Shown: positions 17,354-25,955 of the stretch, piece by piece
Numbering within the stretch: the first letter of the stretch is position 1
Layout: every line of letters starts with the position of its first letter
Program-made: the position numbers and the translations under genes
The notes under the pieces: model-generated
Told to the model about the DNA's origin: nothing
What the model saw: only the letters and a program-made list of their open reading frames with translations
Databases searched by the model: none
From: an uncultured Flavobacteriia bacterium
Lineage (GTDB): Bacteria > Bacteroidota > Bacteroidia > Flavobacteriales_D > Crocinitomicaceae
Direction: 5' to 3'
Length of the DNA: 64,000 bases
Assembly (NCBI GenBank): GCA_937975705.1
Contig: CALJTX010000019.1
Location: 1-64,000 of the forward strand

Positions 17354-18457
17354 ATGAAAAACTTATTCCTCTTTTTGATCTTATCATTTGTTTCTTTTGC
17401 CAACGCCCAAGTTGCAAAAACAGAAGGAGATACCCTCAAATATTTGATCGTTCGCAATAATGGCATTGAATACGTTGGTCAAATATTATCCGACGACGGC
17501 CGTGAATTATTGATTTTAACCCACCAACTCGGCAAAATTTATATCCCTAAATCTGAAGTGAAAAGCGTCACCTTAGTCGATGAGCACACAGACTTCAAAG
17601 AAGGCGAATACCTTGGGCAGGGAGTTTTTACAACCCGTTATCAATTCACTACCAACGCCTTTCCTATTAAAAAGGGAGAAAATTATGCGCTCATCAATTT
17701 GTATGGGCCCGAAGTGCATTTTGGGGTGCTTCCCAATCTGAGTGTCGGTATTATGGCCACCTGGATTGCCAGCCCAATTGCCTTGGCCTTGAAATACACC
17801 ATCCCAACCCAAAATCCAAAACTCAATTTTGGACTTGGAACAATTATGGCTTCATCAGGGTATTTTAACCAAGCAAAAGGTTATGGTGGCTTGCATTGGG
17901 GAATGGCTACTTACGGAACGCGCCGCAGCAATGCCACACTTTCTTTGGGTTACGGTTATTTCAATGCCGGCTTCTCTTTTACAAGTCAGAATTCATATTA
18001 TCAGCCTGGTACTTACGCGGCTGTTTTGAACCAGGGGGTATATAGTTTTCCGATACCAGAAATGCTGACCTATGAAAACAAAGTAGGAAATTTCAAGTCC
18101 CCAATTGTGGGCATCTCCGGAATTACTGCAGTTGGTAAAAAAGCGAGTTTTATTTGGGATGTCATGATCATTGGTGGCAATAGAAGAACGATATTCACCG
18201 ATCAACAAATCGATTATTTCTATGACCCTAATACGGGTCAGCCAAGTTCGGTTGTGTATAATGATCCATTTAGGGAGGTCAAAAGCACCAATTTTGTGAT
18301 TATGCCAGGCATGCGTTTTCAAAAAGACCAAAACAGGGCCTTTCAGGTGACGCTTGCCGGAGTAATTGGCCGTCGCGAAGAAATCATCAACTATCAACTC
18401 AGCGTAAATAGTTATTCATTTCCAGTACCAATGCTGAGTTGGTTTTATAAGTTTTAA
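17354..18457 (+). CDS. Predicted outer-membrane protein, paralog 1 of 3
   Basis: A 367-residue protein with a signal peptide (MKNLFLFLILSFVSFANAQ). After it comes a small beta domain of about 50 residues with the pattern GIEYVGQILSDDGRELLILT and GKIYIPKSEVKSV, resembling an SH3-like barrel. The remaining region is glycine- and aromatic-rich beta structure and ends SWFYKF, an aromatic C-terminus like outer-membrane barrels. Two homologs lie downstream (20792-21913 and 21991-23103), sharing GVFTTRYQ, KKGENYA, SLGYG and the ending. The family is uncharacterised. The helix-turn-helix gene starts 3 bases after its stop, so they are likely one transcript. Confidence 0.8.
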   Translation: MKNLFLFLILSFVSFANAQVAKTEGDTLKYLIVRNNGIEYVGQILSDDGRELLILTHQLGKIYIPKSEVKSVTLVDEHTDFKEGEYLGQGVFTTRYQFTTNAFPIKKGENYALINLYGPEVHFGVLPNLSVGIMATWIASPIALALKYTIPTQNPKLNFGLGTIMASSGYFNQAKGYGGLHWGMATYGTRRSNATLSLGYGYFNAGFSFTSQNSYYQPGTYAAVLNQGVYSFPIPEMLTYENKVGNFKSPIVGISGITAVGKKASFIWDVMIIGGNRRTIFTDQQIDYFYDPNTGQPSSVVYNDPFREVKSTNFVIMPGMRFQKDQNRAFQVTLAGVIGRREEIINYQLSVNSYSFPVPMLSWFYKF

Positions 18458-18460
18458 GCC

Positions 18461-19474
18461 ATGGAAACAGTTCAAGATCAGTTATTGCAGCTCATTAAGG
18501 CAAAGCTCCCACCTGGCGACGCGCTGGGTCATGTCCTCAGCGAGACACTACACATCAGTATGGACGCAGCGTATCGCCGCATGCGCAATGAAACAGCGTT
18601 GACTATCGACGAACTCAAAAGGCTTTGTAAAACCTTTGATATCTCCTTTGACTCGCTGATTTTACAACAGAAAACAAATGTAATTTTTCGGTACACTCCA
18701 CTGAATGCGTATGATTTCTCATTGGAATCTTATCTAGAGGGCATTCTTGAAGCATTTGAACGCTTGCGGCATCTGCAGGATCCCAAAATCATGCTCACTA
18801 TCAACAATACGCATTTTTTTCAGCTCTTGAATTTTCCGCAGTTGGTGCGTTTTAAGTTGTTCTTTTGGGCCAAAACACACTTGCAAATACCGGATTACAA
18901 AGACGTGTTGTTTCGCCACGAAAAAACAACAGACCGCGCATTTGAACTCGGCAAATCCATTTTGCAATCCTACAACACCATTCCCTCAGTAGAAATTTTT
19001 GACCCTGAACTCATGCGTGGCTTCTTGCGTCAAATCCTATATTACTACAAATCCAATCAGTTCGAAGACCCCACTTACGCGCTCTTTTTGTGCGATCGTC
19101 TCCTTATGTTTTCTGCTCACCTTCGCGAGCAAGCCAATCACGGTAAAAAATTCATCTATGGTACTCAAGTACCCGCGTCGGGCAATCGTTTCGAGATGTA
19201 TCTCAACGAAACCATTAACGCCGACTCTGCATTTTATTATGAAAGCAAAGACAAGCAAGGTTTGTTTCTCTCTCATAACATCATGAATTACTTGCAAACG
19301 ACAGATGCCCAATATGTGCAAGATGCCAAGCAAGTGATCGATAAGCAACTGGCCAACTCGAGCCTGATCAGCGTGGTGAATGAACGCGAGCGCAATAATT
19401 TCTTTGCTGATTTCGAAAAAACGATTGGCATGTTTCGTAAGAAAATTGAGGCTGATCTAGATTTTCTTTCCTAA
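18461..19474 (+). CDS. Helix-turn-helix protein of unknown function
   Basis: A 337-residue soluble protein without signal peptide. Residues about 19-65 form a helix-turn-helix of XRE-like character: LSETLHISMDAAYRRMRNE followed by LTIDELKRLCKTFDISFDSL. The remaining 270 residues are helical, rich in Phe, Tyr and Leu, and match no domain I recognise. I associate proteins of this layout with uncharacterised regulators in Flavobacteria. It lies directly behind an outer-membrane paralog gene and ahead of a CsgG-like gene, so it may regulate this locus. DNA binding is inferred from the N-terminal motif only. Confidence 0.72.
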   Translation: METVQDQLLQLIKAKLPPGDALGHVLSETLHISMDAAYRRMRNETALTIDELKRLCKTFDISFDSLILQQKTNVIFRYTPLNAYDFSLESYLEGILEAFERLRHLQDPKIMLTINNTHFFQLLNFPQLVRFKLFFWAKTHLQIPDYKDVLFRHEKTTDRAFELGKSILQSYNTIPSVEIFDPELMRGFLRQILYYYKSNQFEDPTYALFLCDRLLMFSAHLREQANHGKKFIYGTQVPASGNRFEMYLNETINADSAFYYESKDKQGLFLSHNIMNYLQTTDAQYVQDAKQVIDKQLANSSLISVVNERERNNFFADFEKTIGMFRKKIEADLDFLS

Positions 19475-19522
19475 CACTTGCGTTTTTCGCAACTCATTCG
19501 CTAGAGGCTCCGATAATCAGTT

Positions 19523-19552
19523 TTGCCCTCCTTGCACTTAGTAGCACCTTTG
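19523..19552 (+). promoter_or_regulatory. Predicted promoter of the CsgG-like gene
   Basis: TTG at 19523-19525 and CACCTTTG at 19545-19552 (one mismatch to TAnnTTTG) are 19 bases apart. The ATG at 19572 lies 19 bases further on. A short hairpin TTGCG-TTTTT-CGCAA at 19478-19492 sits just before, near the end of the upstream gene. Confidence 0.5.
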
Positions 19553-19571
19553 TAGCATCAAATTGTATGCT

Positions 19572-20768
19572 ATGAAAACAAAAAAATTACAATCCGTTTT
19601 AGTGCTCGTTGCCATTTTCTTTAGTGGCATGGCCAGTTATTTTGCACAGCCCAGCAGCACAATTGCTGTGGCTAACCCCAATGTCAATGCGCTCACTATT
19701 AAGCCAGAGTCTGTGGCAAAAATGATGCGCCTTGAGTTGATCAAAATCAACAAATACAAAGTCTATGATGAGTTTGACATGAACGAAGTCATCAAGGCAA
19801 AAGAAGAGTACAAAGTGGGCTGTTATGGCCAAAATTGCTTGTCGAAATTGGGCGAAGAACTCAAAGTAGATTACGTTATGTCAGGTTCTATTGATGGCTT
19901 GGGTAACAAAATTGTGGTTACCGTTAAAATCATCGATGTCAGGGCTCAAAGTCTGTACAAGTCTGCTGTTCGAGAATTTGACAACCAAGAGTTAGAAATT
20001 CAGCGCATGCTCGAAATTGTACTTGCCGAAATGCATGGCCTTACTGTAGACAAAGTTATTGCCGACCGTTTGGCCTTCAAAAACGAAGTAATTACTTCAA
20101 ACAACGTAGGGAAAATCAATAATTCAGGCCCGCGCATTGGTTTTGCAGCCATGACCGGAGATGTTGCCGAATTTGCCACCCGTTCCGAACTTTATGGCGG
20201 TTTGGGCATCCAACCAATCACTTCCATGATTGGGTATCAGATCGAAGGTCAGTACGTTGGTACCGATAATTTTTCTGCCCTAGTAGAAGGCATCTTTAAT
20301 ATTTCTGGTTTGGAGCAAAGTAACTTTATCCCCTCATTTTCATTGTTAAATGGTTTCCGCTTTGGAAAGGCGAATTGGGAATTTGCATTTGGCCCTAGAT
20401 TTGGCGTCAAATCGACATCTATCGGTTTCTTAGATACAAAAGCAGAATATGGTCCGGAAGGCGCTTATTACACACAGAGCGAATGGGTTGCTTCCGGAGG
20501 AAAAGTTAACGTAAATACCGGCGAGCTGATTGCAGTACCTTATCAAGGATTTACTGAACATTTTGATAAAGACGGTTCCAAAAAATTGGCCACATCATTT
20601 TTGATCGCCTTTGGCCGTACTTTTCAGGCAGGTTCTTTGAATATCCCGGTCAATTTATTTTACAGCTCGCAAAAAGGCGGCGGTTTTGCAGGGATCAACA
20701 TGGGCTTTAACGTCCAAAAGAGCAAACAACCGATCAATAAAACAACAAGTCCGCAGCGCTATTACTAG
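19572..20768 (+). CDS. Exported protein with CsgG-like N-terminal domain and beta-rich C-terminus
   Basis: The 398-residue protein starts at ATG 19572 and has a signal peptide ending near SYFAQ. Residues about 25-165 have the alpha/beta pattern of CsgG/LpoB-like envelope proteins, with CYGQNCLSKLGEELKVDYVM and GNKIVVTVKIIDV; the two cysteines may pair. From about residue 180 the sequence becomes Gly/aromatic beta structure resembling an outer-membrane barrel (PRIGFAAMTGD, GLGIQPITSMIGYQIEG). CsgG forms a secretion pore, but many relatives only bind other envelope proteins. It shares the locus with three outer-membrane paralogs and a cyclase. The function is unknown. Confidence 0.75.
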   Translation: MKTKKLQSVLVLVAIFFSGMASYFAQPSSTIAVANPNVNALTIKPESVAKMMRLELIKINKYKVYDEFDMNEVIKAKEEYKVGCYGQNCLSKLGEELKVDYVMSGSIDGLGNKIVVTVKIIDVRAQSLYKSAVREFDNQELEIQRMLEIVLAEMHGLTVDKVIADRLAFKNEVITSNNVGKINNSGPRIGFAAMTGDVAEFATRSELYGGLGIQPITSMIGYQIEGQYVGTDNFSALVEGIFNISGLEQSNFIPSFSLLNGFRFGKANWEFAFGPRFGVKSTSIGFLDTKAEYGPEGAYYTQSEWVASGGKVNVNTGELIAVPYQGFTEHFDKDGSKKLATSFLIAFGRTFQAGSLNIPVNLFYSSQKGGGFAGINMGFNVQKSKQPINKTTSPQRYY

Positions 20769-20791
20769 CCAGTTATTTAAAATAGATTCAA

Positions 20792-21913
20792 ATGAAAACA
20801 CATCTTTTCGTTAGTTTGTGTTTCGCATGGACGCTCTGCTTCTTTGGAAGTCAGGGCGTTTTTGCGCAAATGCCAAGCAAATTTGAACCTGTAACGGATA
20901 CAACACGTTACCTTGTCATTACTACAGACGGAACCGAATATGTTGGCTTACTTCTCTCGCAAGATAGCACTGCGGTCTGGCTGCAAACACATTCACTGGG
21001 CAAGATCCAAATCCCTAAAGTTGAGATCAAGTCAATTCAGCCTTTTGAAACAAAGAGCGACCCTACATTACCCGCATTCAATATTGGAGGGGTGTTTACG
21101 ACGCGCTATCAGGTCACTACCAACTGCTTTCCAATTAAAAAAGGTGAAAACTATGCCATGTGTAATGTTTTCGGACCAGAATTTCATTATGCTGTCCATA
21201 AAGATTTTTCTGTCGGGGTCATGACCACCTGGATTGCTTCGCCTGTTGTGCTCGCCTTGAAATATACGCGCGGAACCGCCAATCCAAAAATCAATTATGG
21301 CGCAGGTGCGTTAATAGGCTCCTCCGGATATATGAATGCAGGGCGCGGTTACGGTGGCCTTTACTGGGGAATGGTTACTTATGGTGACCGCCGAAACAAT
21401 GTTACTTTGTCATTGGGCTATGGACATATGAACGATGGAACAAAAGGTACTTATACCGAAACAATTTATATCCCGGGAACCTATCAGGCTGTCAATGGAA
21501 ATTATCCAAATTTGCCCGTTCAAGAAGTCGTCTCAATTGGAGGTGCCTCTGTTTTTGATGCAGCAATAATTGGCTTAGCCGGACAAGTTAAAATCAATGA
21601 AAAGCGGAGTTTTGTTTATGATTGCATGTATCTGAATACGACTAACCGCTCGGCAAATTACATGGGTGTTTCTCAATATCCCACTGAAAATTATGGTTAT
21701 GTAAACACGAGTTTTTTACTGCAAGAAGTGATTGTGCCGCAAGCTCAATATTGGAATAAGGGGCCCGGCACAAAGGGTAATATTTTGATGTTATTAGCGG
21801 GTGTTCGCACGGAACGTTCTGCCAAAAAAGCCCTTCAGGTGATGTTTGGAGCGGTTATTACTGAAGACAAAGTTATTCCATTGCCGATGGCAAGTTGGTT
21901 TTTCAGGTTGTAG
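20792..21913 (+). CDS. Predicted outer-membrane protein, paralog 2 of 3
   Basis: A 373-residue protein with a signal peptide ending at GVFAQ, the small beta domain (GTEYVGLLLSQDSTAVWLQT, then IQIPKVEIKSI), and a long beta-rich region with GVFTTRYQVTTNCFPIKKGE, NPKINYG, GLYWGM and DRRNNVTLSLGYG. It ends ASWFFRL. The similarity to the next gene is high along the full length, so this is a tandem duplication. It follows the CsgG-like gene by 23 bases and precedes paralog 3 by 77 bases. No enzymatic motif is visible; a role as an outer-membrane beta-barrel is inferred. Confidence 0.8.
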   Translation: MKTHLFVSLCFAWTLCFFGSQGVFAQMPSKFEPVTDTTRYLVITTDGTEYVGLLLSQDSTAVWLQTHSLGKIQIPKVEIKSIQPFETKSDPTLPAFNIGGVFTTRYQVTTNCFPIKKGENYAMCNVFGPEFHYAVHKDFSVGVMTTWIASPVVLALKYTRGTANPKINYGAGALIGSSGYMNAGRGYGGLYWGMVTYGDRRNNVTLSLGYGHMNDGTKGTYTETIYIPGTYQAVNGNYPNLPVQEVVSIGGASVFDAAIIGLAGQVKINEKRSFVYDCMYLNTTNRSANYMGVSQYPTENYGYVNTSFLLQEVIVPQAQYWNKGPGTKGNILMLLAGVRTERSAKKALQVMFGAVITEDKVIPLPMASWFFRL

Positions 21914-21990
21914 TATTTTTAAACACTCTTTTTGGCCCTTTGTATCGTTATAACTAGCTTTACTCATTATTGGACTTTTATTTGAATACC

Positions 21991-23103
21991 ATGAAAACAC
22001 GTTTCCTTTTCTCAGTGCTACTTCCACTTTCCTTCTGCTTCTTTGGAAGTCTTCAAGTACAGGCACAAACGCCAAGTACAACTGCACCAACCACGGACAC
22101 CACCAAATATTTAGTTGTCAAATACGACGGCAACGAATATGTGGGACTAATTCTATCCGATGATGGCCGTGAAGTCTTGATCGAGACCAAATCATTGGGT
22201 AAAATTTACATTCCGAAAAGCGATATCAAATCGATGCGACCCATCGATTATGCAGAGGATATGATAAAAGGAGAGATGAGCGCAGCAGGTGTGTTTACCA
22301 CCCGTTATCAGTTCACCACCAATTGCTTTCCAATTAGAAAAGGTGAAAACTATGCCATGATCAATTTGTATGGTCCCGAAGTACATTTTGCGGTGCACAA
22401 AGACTTTTCTGTCGGCGTGATGTCAACCTGGATAGGCTCCCCAATGGCATTGGCCTTGAAATACACCCGAGGCACTGCCAATCCGAAAATCAATTATGGA
22501 ATCGGTACATTATTAGGCACCTCCGGTTACTTTAACCAAGGAAAAGGTATTGGTGGCTTGCATTGGGGCATGATTACCTACGGAGATCGCCGCAATAATG
22601 TCACGCTATCGCTAGGTTATGGTTATTTCAATCCAGGTATGTCAAACACCACTTTTGGACAGCCTATTTATACCCCTGGAGTCTATGCGGCTCCTAACGG
22701 GATGTATCCCGACATCCCTATCGATGGCTATTACTATTCTAGCAATAAGTCTACTTATAAAGCCCCAATCATTGGGCTTGCAGGTCAGGCTAAAGTTGGA
22801 AAGAAAGCAAGTTTCATTTACGACTGTATGTTGATTATGGCAACCAATAATTACAAGTCAATTACCGGTGGGCAGCCTAGGACAGAACAATATGATGCAA
22901 ACGGCATACTCAGTCAAGTAGAGGTCTATAATTTTCAAGAAACCATCAATACTGGCTCAACGCGTCAAAATGCGTTGGTCATTATGCCGGGTATGCGCTT
23001 TCAAAAAACTGAAAACAAGGCGTTTCAGGTCAGTTTAGCCGGTGTAATTACCCCAGACATCTCTTTCCCGTTGCCGATGGCCAGCTGGTTTTATAGATTC
23101 TAA
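21991..23103 (+). CDS. Predicted outer-membrane protein, paralog 3 of 3
   Basis: ATG 21991 gives the signal peptide MKTRFLFSVLLPLSFCFFGS and cleavage after VQAQ. The 370-residue protein shares the two-part layout of its paralogs: a small SH3-like segment (GNEYVGLILSDDGREVLIET, IYIPKSDIKSM), then a beta-rich part with GVFTTRYQFTTNCFPIRKGE and DRRNNVTLSLGYGYFN, and the end ASWFYRF with a terminal aromatic typical of BAM substrates. The stop codon is immediately followed by the TTG from which the cyclase gene appears to start, suggesting translational coupling. The biological role is unknown. Confidence 0.82.
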   Translation: MKTRFLFSVLLPLSFCFFGSLQVQAQTPSTTAPTTDTTKYLVVKYDGNEYVGLILSDDGREVLIETKSLGKIYIPKSDIKSMRPIDYAEDMIKGEMSAAGVFTTRYQFTTNCFPIRKGENYAMINLYGPEVHFAVHKDFSVGVMSTWIGSPMALALKYTRGTANPKINYGIGTLLGTSGYFNQGKGIGGLHWGMITYGDRRNNVTLSLGYGYFNPGMSNTTFGQPIYTPGVYAAPNGMYPDIPIDGYYYSSNKSTYKAPIIGLAGQAKVGKKASFIYDCMLIMATNNYKSITGGQPRTEQYDANGILSQVEVYNFQETINTGSTRQNALVIMPGMRFQKTENKAFQVSLAGVITPDISFPLPMASWFYRF

Positions 23104-24693
23104 TTGCTAGTACTCAAGATTTTGTTCATAGGGCTCTTTATATTTCAATCGTGGTGGCTGTCTATCTTGGCAGCCACATTTTTGTTTTTGTTGGTTTTTA
23201 TCTTCATACGCACCCGCATAGAAACTTCGCGCAGAAATCAAGTCAGGCTTGAGGTTAAAATCGCGGAACGCACCAAAGAAATTCGGCTGCAAAAAACCAA
23301 AATTGAGGAGCAAAAACGCCTTTTAGAAGAAGAAAAAAACAAGGTTGAAGAGCAGCAAGCGCTCTTGCAGCGCGAAAAAGACCGCACAGAACAGTGGTTG
23401 CTGAATACGTTGCCATCTCAAGTTGTGATAGAACTCAAGCGCAATGGTAAAGTAAAAGCACAGGGTTTCAAGCAAGTATCTATCATGTTTACCGATGTGG
23501 TGGGCTTTACCCGCATTTCGGAATCCATGGCGCCGAGTCGGATTGTGTCTAAACTCGACATCTTATTTCAAAAGTTCGATGAAATTATTCAGGCCAATAA
23601 CCTCGAAAAAATCAAGACCATCGGGGATGCCTACATGTGCGCTGGTGGTGTACCAGTAGAAAACTCTACCAATCCTATAGACGCCTGCTGTGCTGCTTTG
23701 CAAATCCAGGCTTTTATGGATAAGCTCAAGTACGAAGCTATTGCAGACCACGAAGATTACTGGGAAATCCGTTTAGGAATCAATACGGGGCCCGTGATTG
23801 CTGGTATTATTGGAAATATCCGCTTGGCTTACGACGTTTGGGGTTCTTCAGTAAACCTTGCACAGCGTATGGAAATGCTCGGTGAGCCAGGAAAAGTGAC
23901 CATTACTGGCAATACCTTTCAGCAAATCGAGCCTTATTTTGAATGCGACTACAAAGGCAAGGCCCTGACCAAATCGCGCACCAAAGTAGACATGTATGTG
24001 GTCCAGCGCATCAAGCCTGAACTTTCTGTCAACGGAGAAGGCCTGATCCCGAATTCGCGATTTGAGGAGATTAAAAAATTACACCATTATAGCTCCATCA
24101 AATACTACAAGACCGAGCACCACGTCATGGGAATTCTCCAAAAAAACTTAGCCCCAACGCTCTATTACCATTCCATCAAGCACACCAAAGACGTCGTTAA
24201 ATCTGTGGAGCGCATCGCTTTACTTGAAGGCGTTACCGACGAAGGCTTATTTCTGCTCAAAACAGCAGCTATTTTCCACGACGCAGGGTTTATCAGTCAA
24301 TATGACCACAACGAAGCCATTGGTGCGAGTATGGCGCAGGAAATCCTGCCTAAATACGGCTACACAGAGCAGCACGTCAAAACAATTGTAGAACTGATAC
24401 ATGCAACCGAAATCCCGCACAAACCGATCAATAAACTGCAAGAAATCATTTGCGATGCCGACCTCGATTATTTAGGGCGTTCAGACTTTGAGCAAATTGC
24501 CGATAACCTGAGAAAAGAGCTAACCGAAATGGGCAAAATCAAGTCGCGTAAAGAATGGGACGCCATTCAGGTGAATTTCCTCAAGCAGCACCAGTATTTT
24601 ACGACCACGGCCATTGAATCTCGTCAAAAAAAGAAACAAGAAAATCTACAAGTAGTCATGGACCGCTTGGCCGCAGATGCCTATACCGACTAA
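23104..24693 (+). CDS. Membrane-bound class III adenylate cyclase with C-terminal HD domain
   Basis: A 529-residue protein. Residues 2-37 are hydrophobic and include QSWWLSILAA, the membrane segment that normally follows a Y_Y_Y sensor domain. Residues 43-100 form a coiled coil, and 120-300 the class III cyclase. Catalytic residues are complete: metal Asp131 and Asp175, adenine-selecting Lys171 and Asp244, and transition-state Asn251 and Arg255, predicting cAMP synthesis. Residues about 340-500 are an HD domain with H356, H392-D393 and D453, a fold usually hydrolysing phosphoesters or nucleotides. No ATG precedes the cyclase domain; the likely start is TTG 23104, adjacent to the previous stop. 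The product and the HD substrate are inferred. Confidence 0.88.
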   Translation: MLVLKILFIGLFIFQSWWLSILAATFLFLLVFIFIRTRIETSRRNQVRLEVKIAERTKEIRLQKTKIEEQKRLLEEEKNKVEEQQALLQREKDRTEQWLLNTLPSQVVIELKRNGKVKAQGFKQVSIMFTDVVGFTRISESMAPSRIVSKLDILFQKFDEIIQANNLEKIKTIGDAYMCAGGVPVENSTNPIDACCAALQIQAFMDKLKYEAIADHEDYWEIRLGINTGPVIAGIIGNIRLAYDVWGSSVNLAQRMEMLGEPGKVTITGNTFQQIEPYFECDYKGKALTKSRTKVDMYVVQRIKPELSVNGEGLIPNSRFEEIKKLHHYSSIKYYKTEHHVMGILQKNLAPTLYYHSIKHTKDVVKSVERIALLEGVTDEGLFLLKTAAIFHDAGFISQYDHNEAIGASMAQEILPKYGYTEQHVKTIVELIHATEIPHKPINKLQEIICDADLDYLGRSDFEQIADNLRKELTEMGKIKSRKEWDAIQVNFLKQHQYFTTTAIESRQKKKQENLQVVMDRLAADAYTD

Positions 24694-24694
24694 T

Positions 24695-25408
24695 CTATAA
24701 GAAGCGTCCGTCGCGTTGTTTGGGCGCTGTTTTTTTGGACTTCTCGTTGGCGATATTATAACCATAAGAAAAATTCAAAATAGCCCGATTCAAAGCCCCA
24801 GGACTCATGATGCGTTGGTCGTACAAATAAGCGAGTTCGAAAGTGTGTGGCCCCGTCCAATCAAATCCCAAACCAACACTCCAACGAATGCGGTTGAGGT
24901 GATAACCTTGTTGCCCAGTCATTGGCCCTGTAAAAAACTCCATTGAAGCTTGCGGAATAAGCACAGATTTTTTGATGTCGTATGCAACGCTTGGTTTGAT
25001 ACGAAATGCTTCACCAAATTCGGGCTCATAATTGGCTGCAAGCCGATTGGTTGTAAATTGATAGCGGCCTCTCAAGCCTAACTGAAAGCGCTCAACATCA
25101 TAATTTGCTTGCACATTGACATTGATGCGGTGCTGATAGGTGAAGTTGGCTTCATTGGTTCTTGTGCCGATGTAGCGGTAATCTACAGAAGGACGAAGGT
25201 ATTTGTTGAGTTTATACTTGTAAGAGAATTGCGGAAAGTAGGTCTGAACACCTCCAGCGCCGTGCCGAGTTGTGAGGTCGAAGGCAAGACTTTGCTTTTT
25301 ATCTATTTTGTAAGCAAGCCCAACTTCATTCCATACCTGAAATACCGTGCTGTTCTGACTCAAGCCAAAAAAAGGCAAGAACAGTAAACTAAGAATAAGG
25401 GTGCGCAT
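24695..25408 (-). CDS. DUF2490 family outer-membrane protein
   Basis: A 237-residue protein with a short signal peptide (MRTLILSLLFLPFFGLSQ). The sequence alternates aromatic and polar residues as in beta-barrels: VWNEVGLAYKIDKKQSLAFD, PSVDYRYIGTR, RWSVGLGFDW and LNFSYGYNI. The opening and its length fit the DUF2490 family, which is common in Bacteroidota and has no established role. It converges on the cyclase gene with one base between stop codons and follows the lipoprotein gene by two bases, so it is probably in a two-gene unit with it. Confidence 0.8.
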   Translation of the reverse strand: MRTLILSLLFLPFFGLSQNSTVFQVWNEVGLAYKIDKKQSLAFDLTTRHGAGGVQTYFPQFSYKYKLNKYLRPSVDYRYIGTRTNEANFTYQHRINVNVQANYDVERFQLGLRGRYQFTTNRLAANYEPEFGEAFRIKPSVAYDIKKSVLIPQASMEFFTGPMTGQQGYHLNRIRWSVGLGFDWTGPHTFELAYLYDQRIMSPGALNRAILNFSYGYNIANEKSKKTAPKQRDGRFL

Positions 25409-25410
25409 TC

Positions 25411-25842
25411 TTAACGAGTAACAGTGATTTCACCCAAGTCTTTGGTTTCATTTTTACCAATTTCGATGGTAAATTTGACAGGTTCTTTGGTGTAATAATC
25501 GTCGTCGTTGTTGGTGATAGAATTGCCCGTATGAAATACTTCGTTGTATGCAAAAACGGTATAGGTTCCAGGGAATAAATAATTGAAACTAAAAGTACCG
25601 TCGTAGTTGCATTCAATTTTGTCGTCGAAGATGCTATCTTGGGTTCCGTAAACGATGTAGACATCTTCTGTTGCGCCAGCATAACTTACCGTCTGGGCCA
25701 ATGCGCCATTGATGTAGAGCTTTTCGTTAACGGTCAGTTTGCCAGTAATTTTGCTGCGTCCGCCTTGACCCTCATATTTTTTACAGCTTGTAAAACCGAG
25801 TGTCAAAATGGTGATACTTAAAATAATGGAAAGTCTTTTCAT
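25411..25842 (-). CDS. Small lipoprotein with carboxypeptidase-regulatory-like fold
   Basis: A 143-residue protein with a lipoprotein signal and lipobox LGFTSC. The mature part has the beta-sandwich pattern of CarboxypepD_reg/SdrD-B-like domains: SKITGKLTVNEKLYI, YDGTFSFNYLFPGTYTVFAY, and a final strand KDLGEITVTR. Such domains usually serve as structural modules on surface or periplasmic proteins. It forms an apparent operon with the DUF2490 gene. No specific function is evident. Confidence 0.78.
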   Translation of the reverse strand: MKRLSIILSITILTLGFTSCKKYEGQGGRSKITGKLTVNEKLYINGALAQTVSYAGATEDVYIVYGTQDSIFDDKIECNYDGTFSFNYLFPGTYTVFAYNEVFHTGNSITNNDDDYYTKEPVKFTIEIGKNETKDLGEITVTR

Positions 25843-25904
25843 TTCTGATTTTTTGACAATGTTAAGAAAAAAACAACTTTTCTCTAGTTCTTGCGTCTGT
25901 TTGT

Positions 25905-25935
25905 TTGGATAAAAATCGATATTTCAGTAATATTG
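25905..25935 (+). promoter_or_regulatory. Predicted promoter of the CotH-domain cargo gene
   Basis: TTG at 25905-25907 and TAATATTG at 25928-25935 (one mismatch to TAnnTTTG) are 20 bases apart. The ATG at 25956 follows 20 bases later. Confidence 0.5.
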
Positions 25936-25955
25936 GTACCGCTAAACCAAGCTAA

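Noticed and set aside
17354..23103. Transposon or prophage island
   Set aside because: No transposase, integrase, terminal repeats or phage genes were seen; the paralogs look like ordinary tandem duplication.
23000..23200. Frameshift fusing outer-membrane paralog 3 to the cyclase
   Set aside because: Paralog 3 ends with the same C-terminal aromatic motif as its homologs, so its stop codon is genuine.
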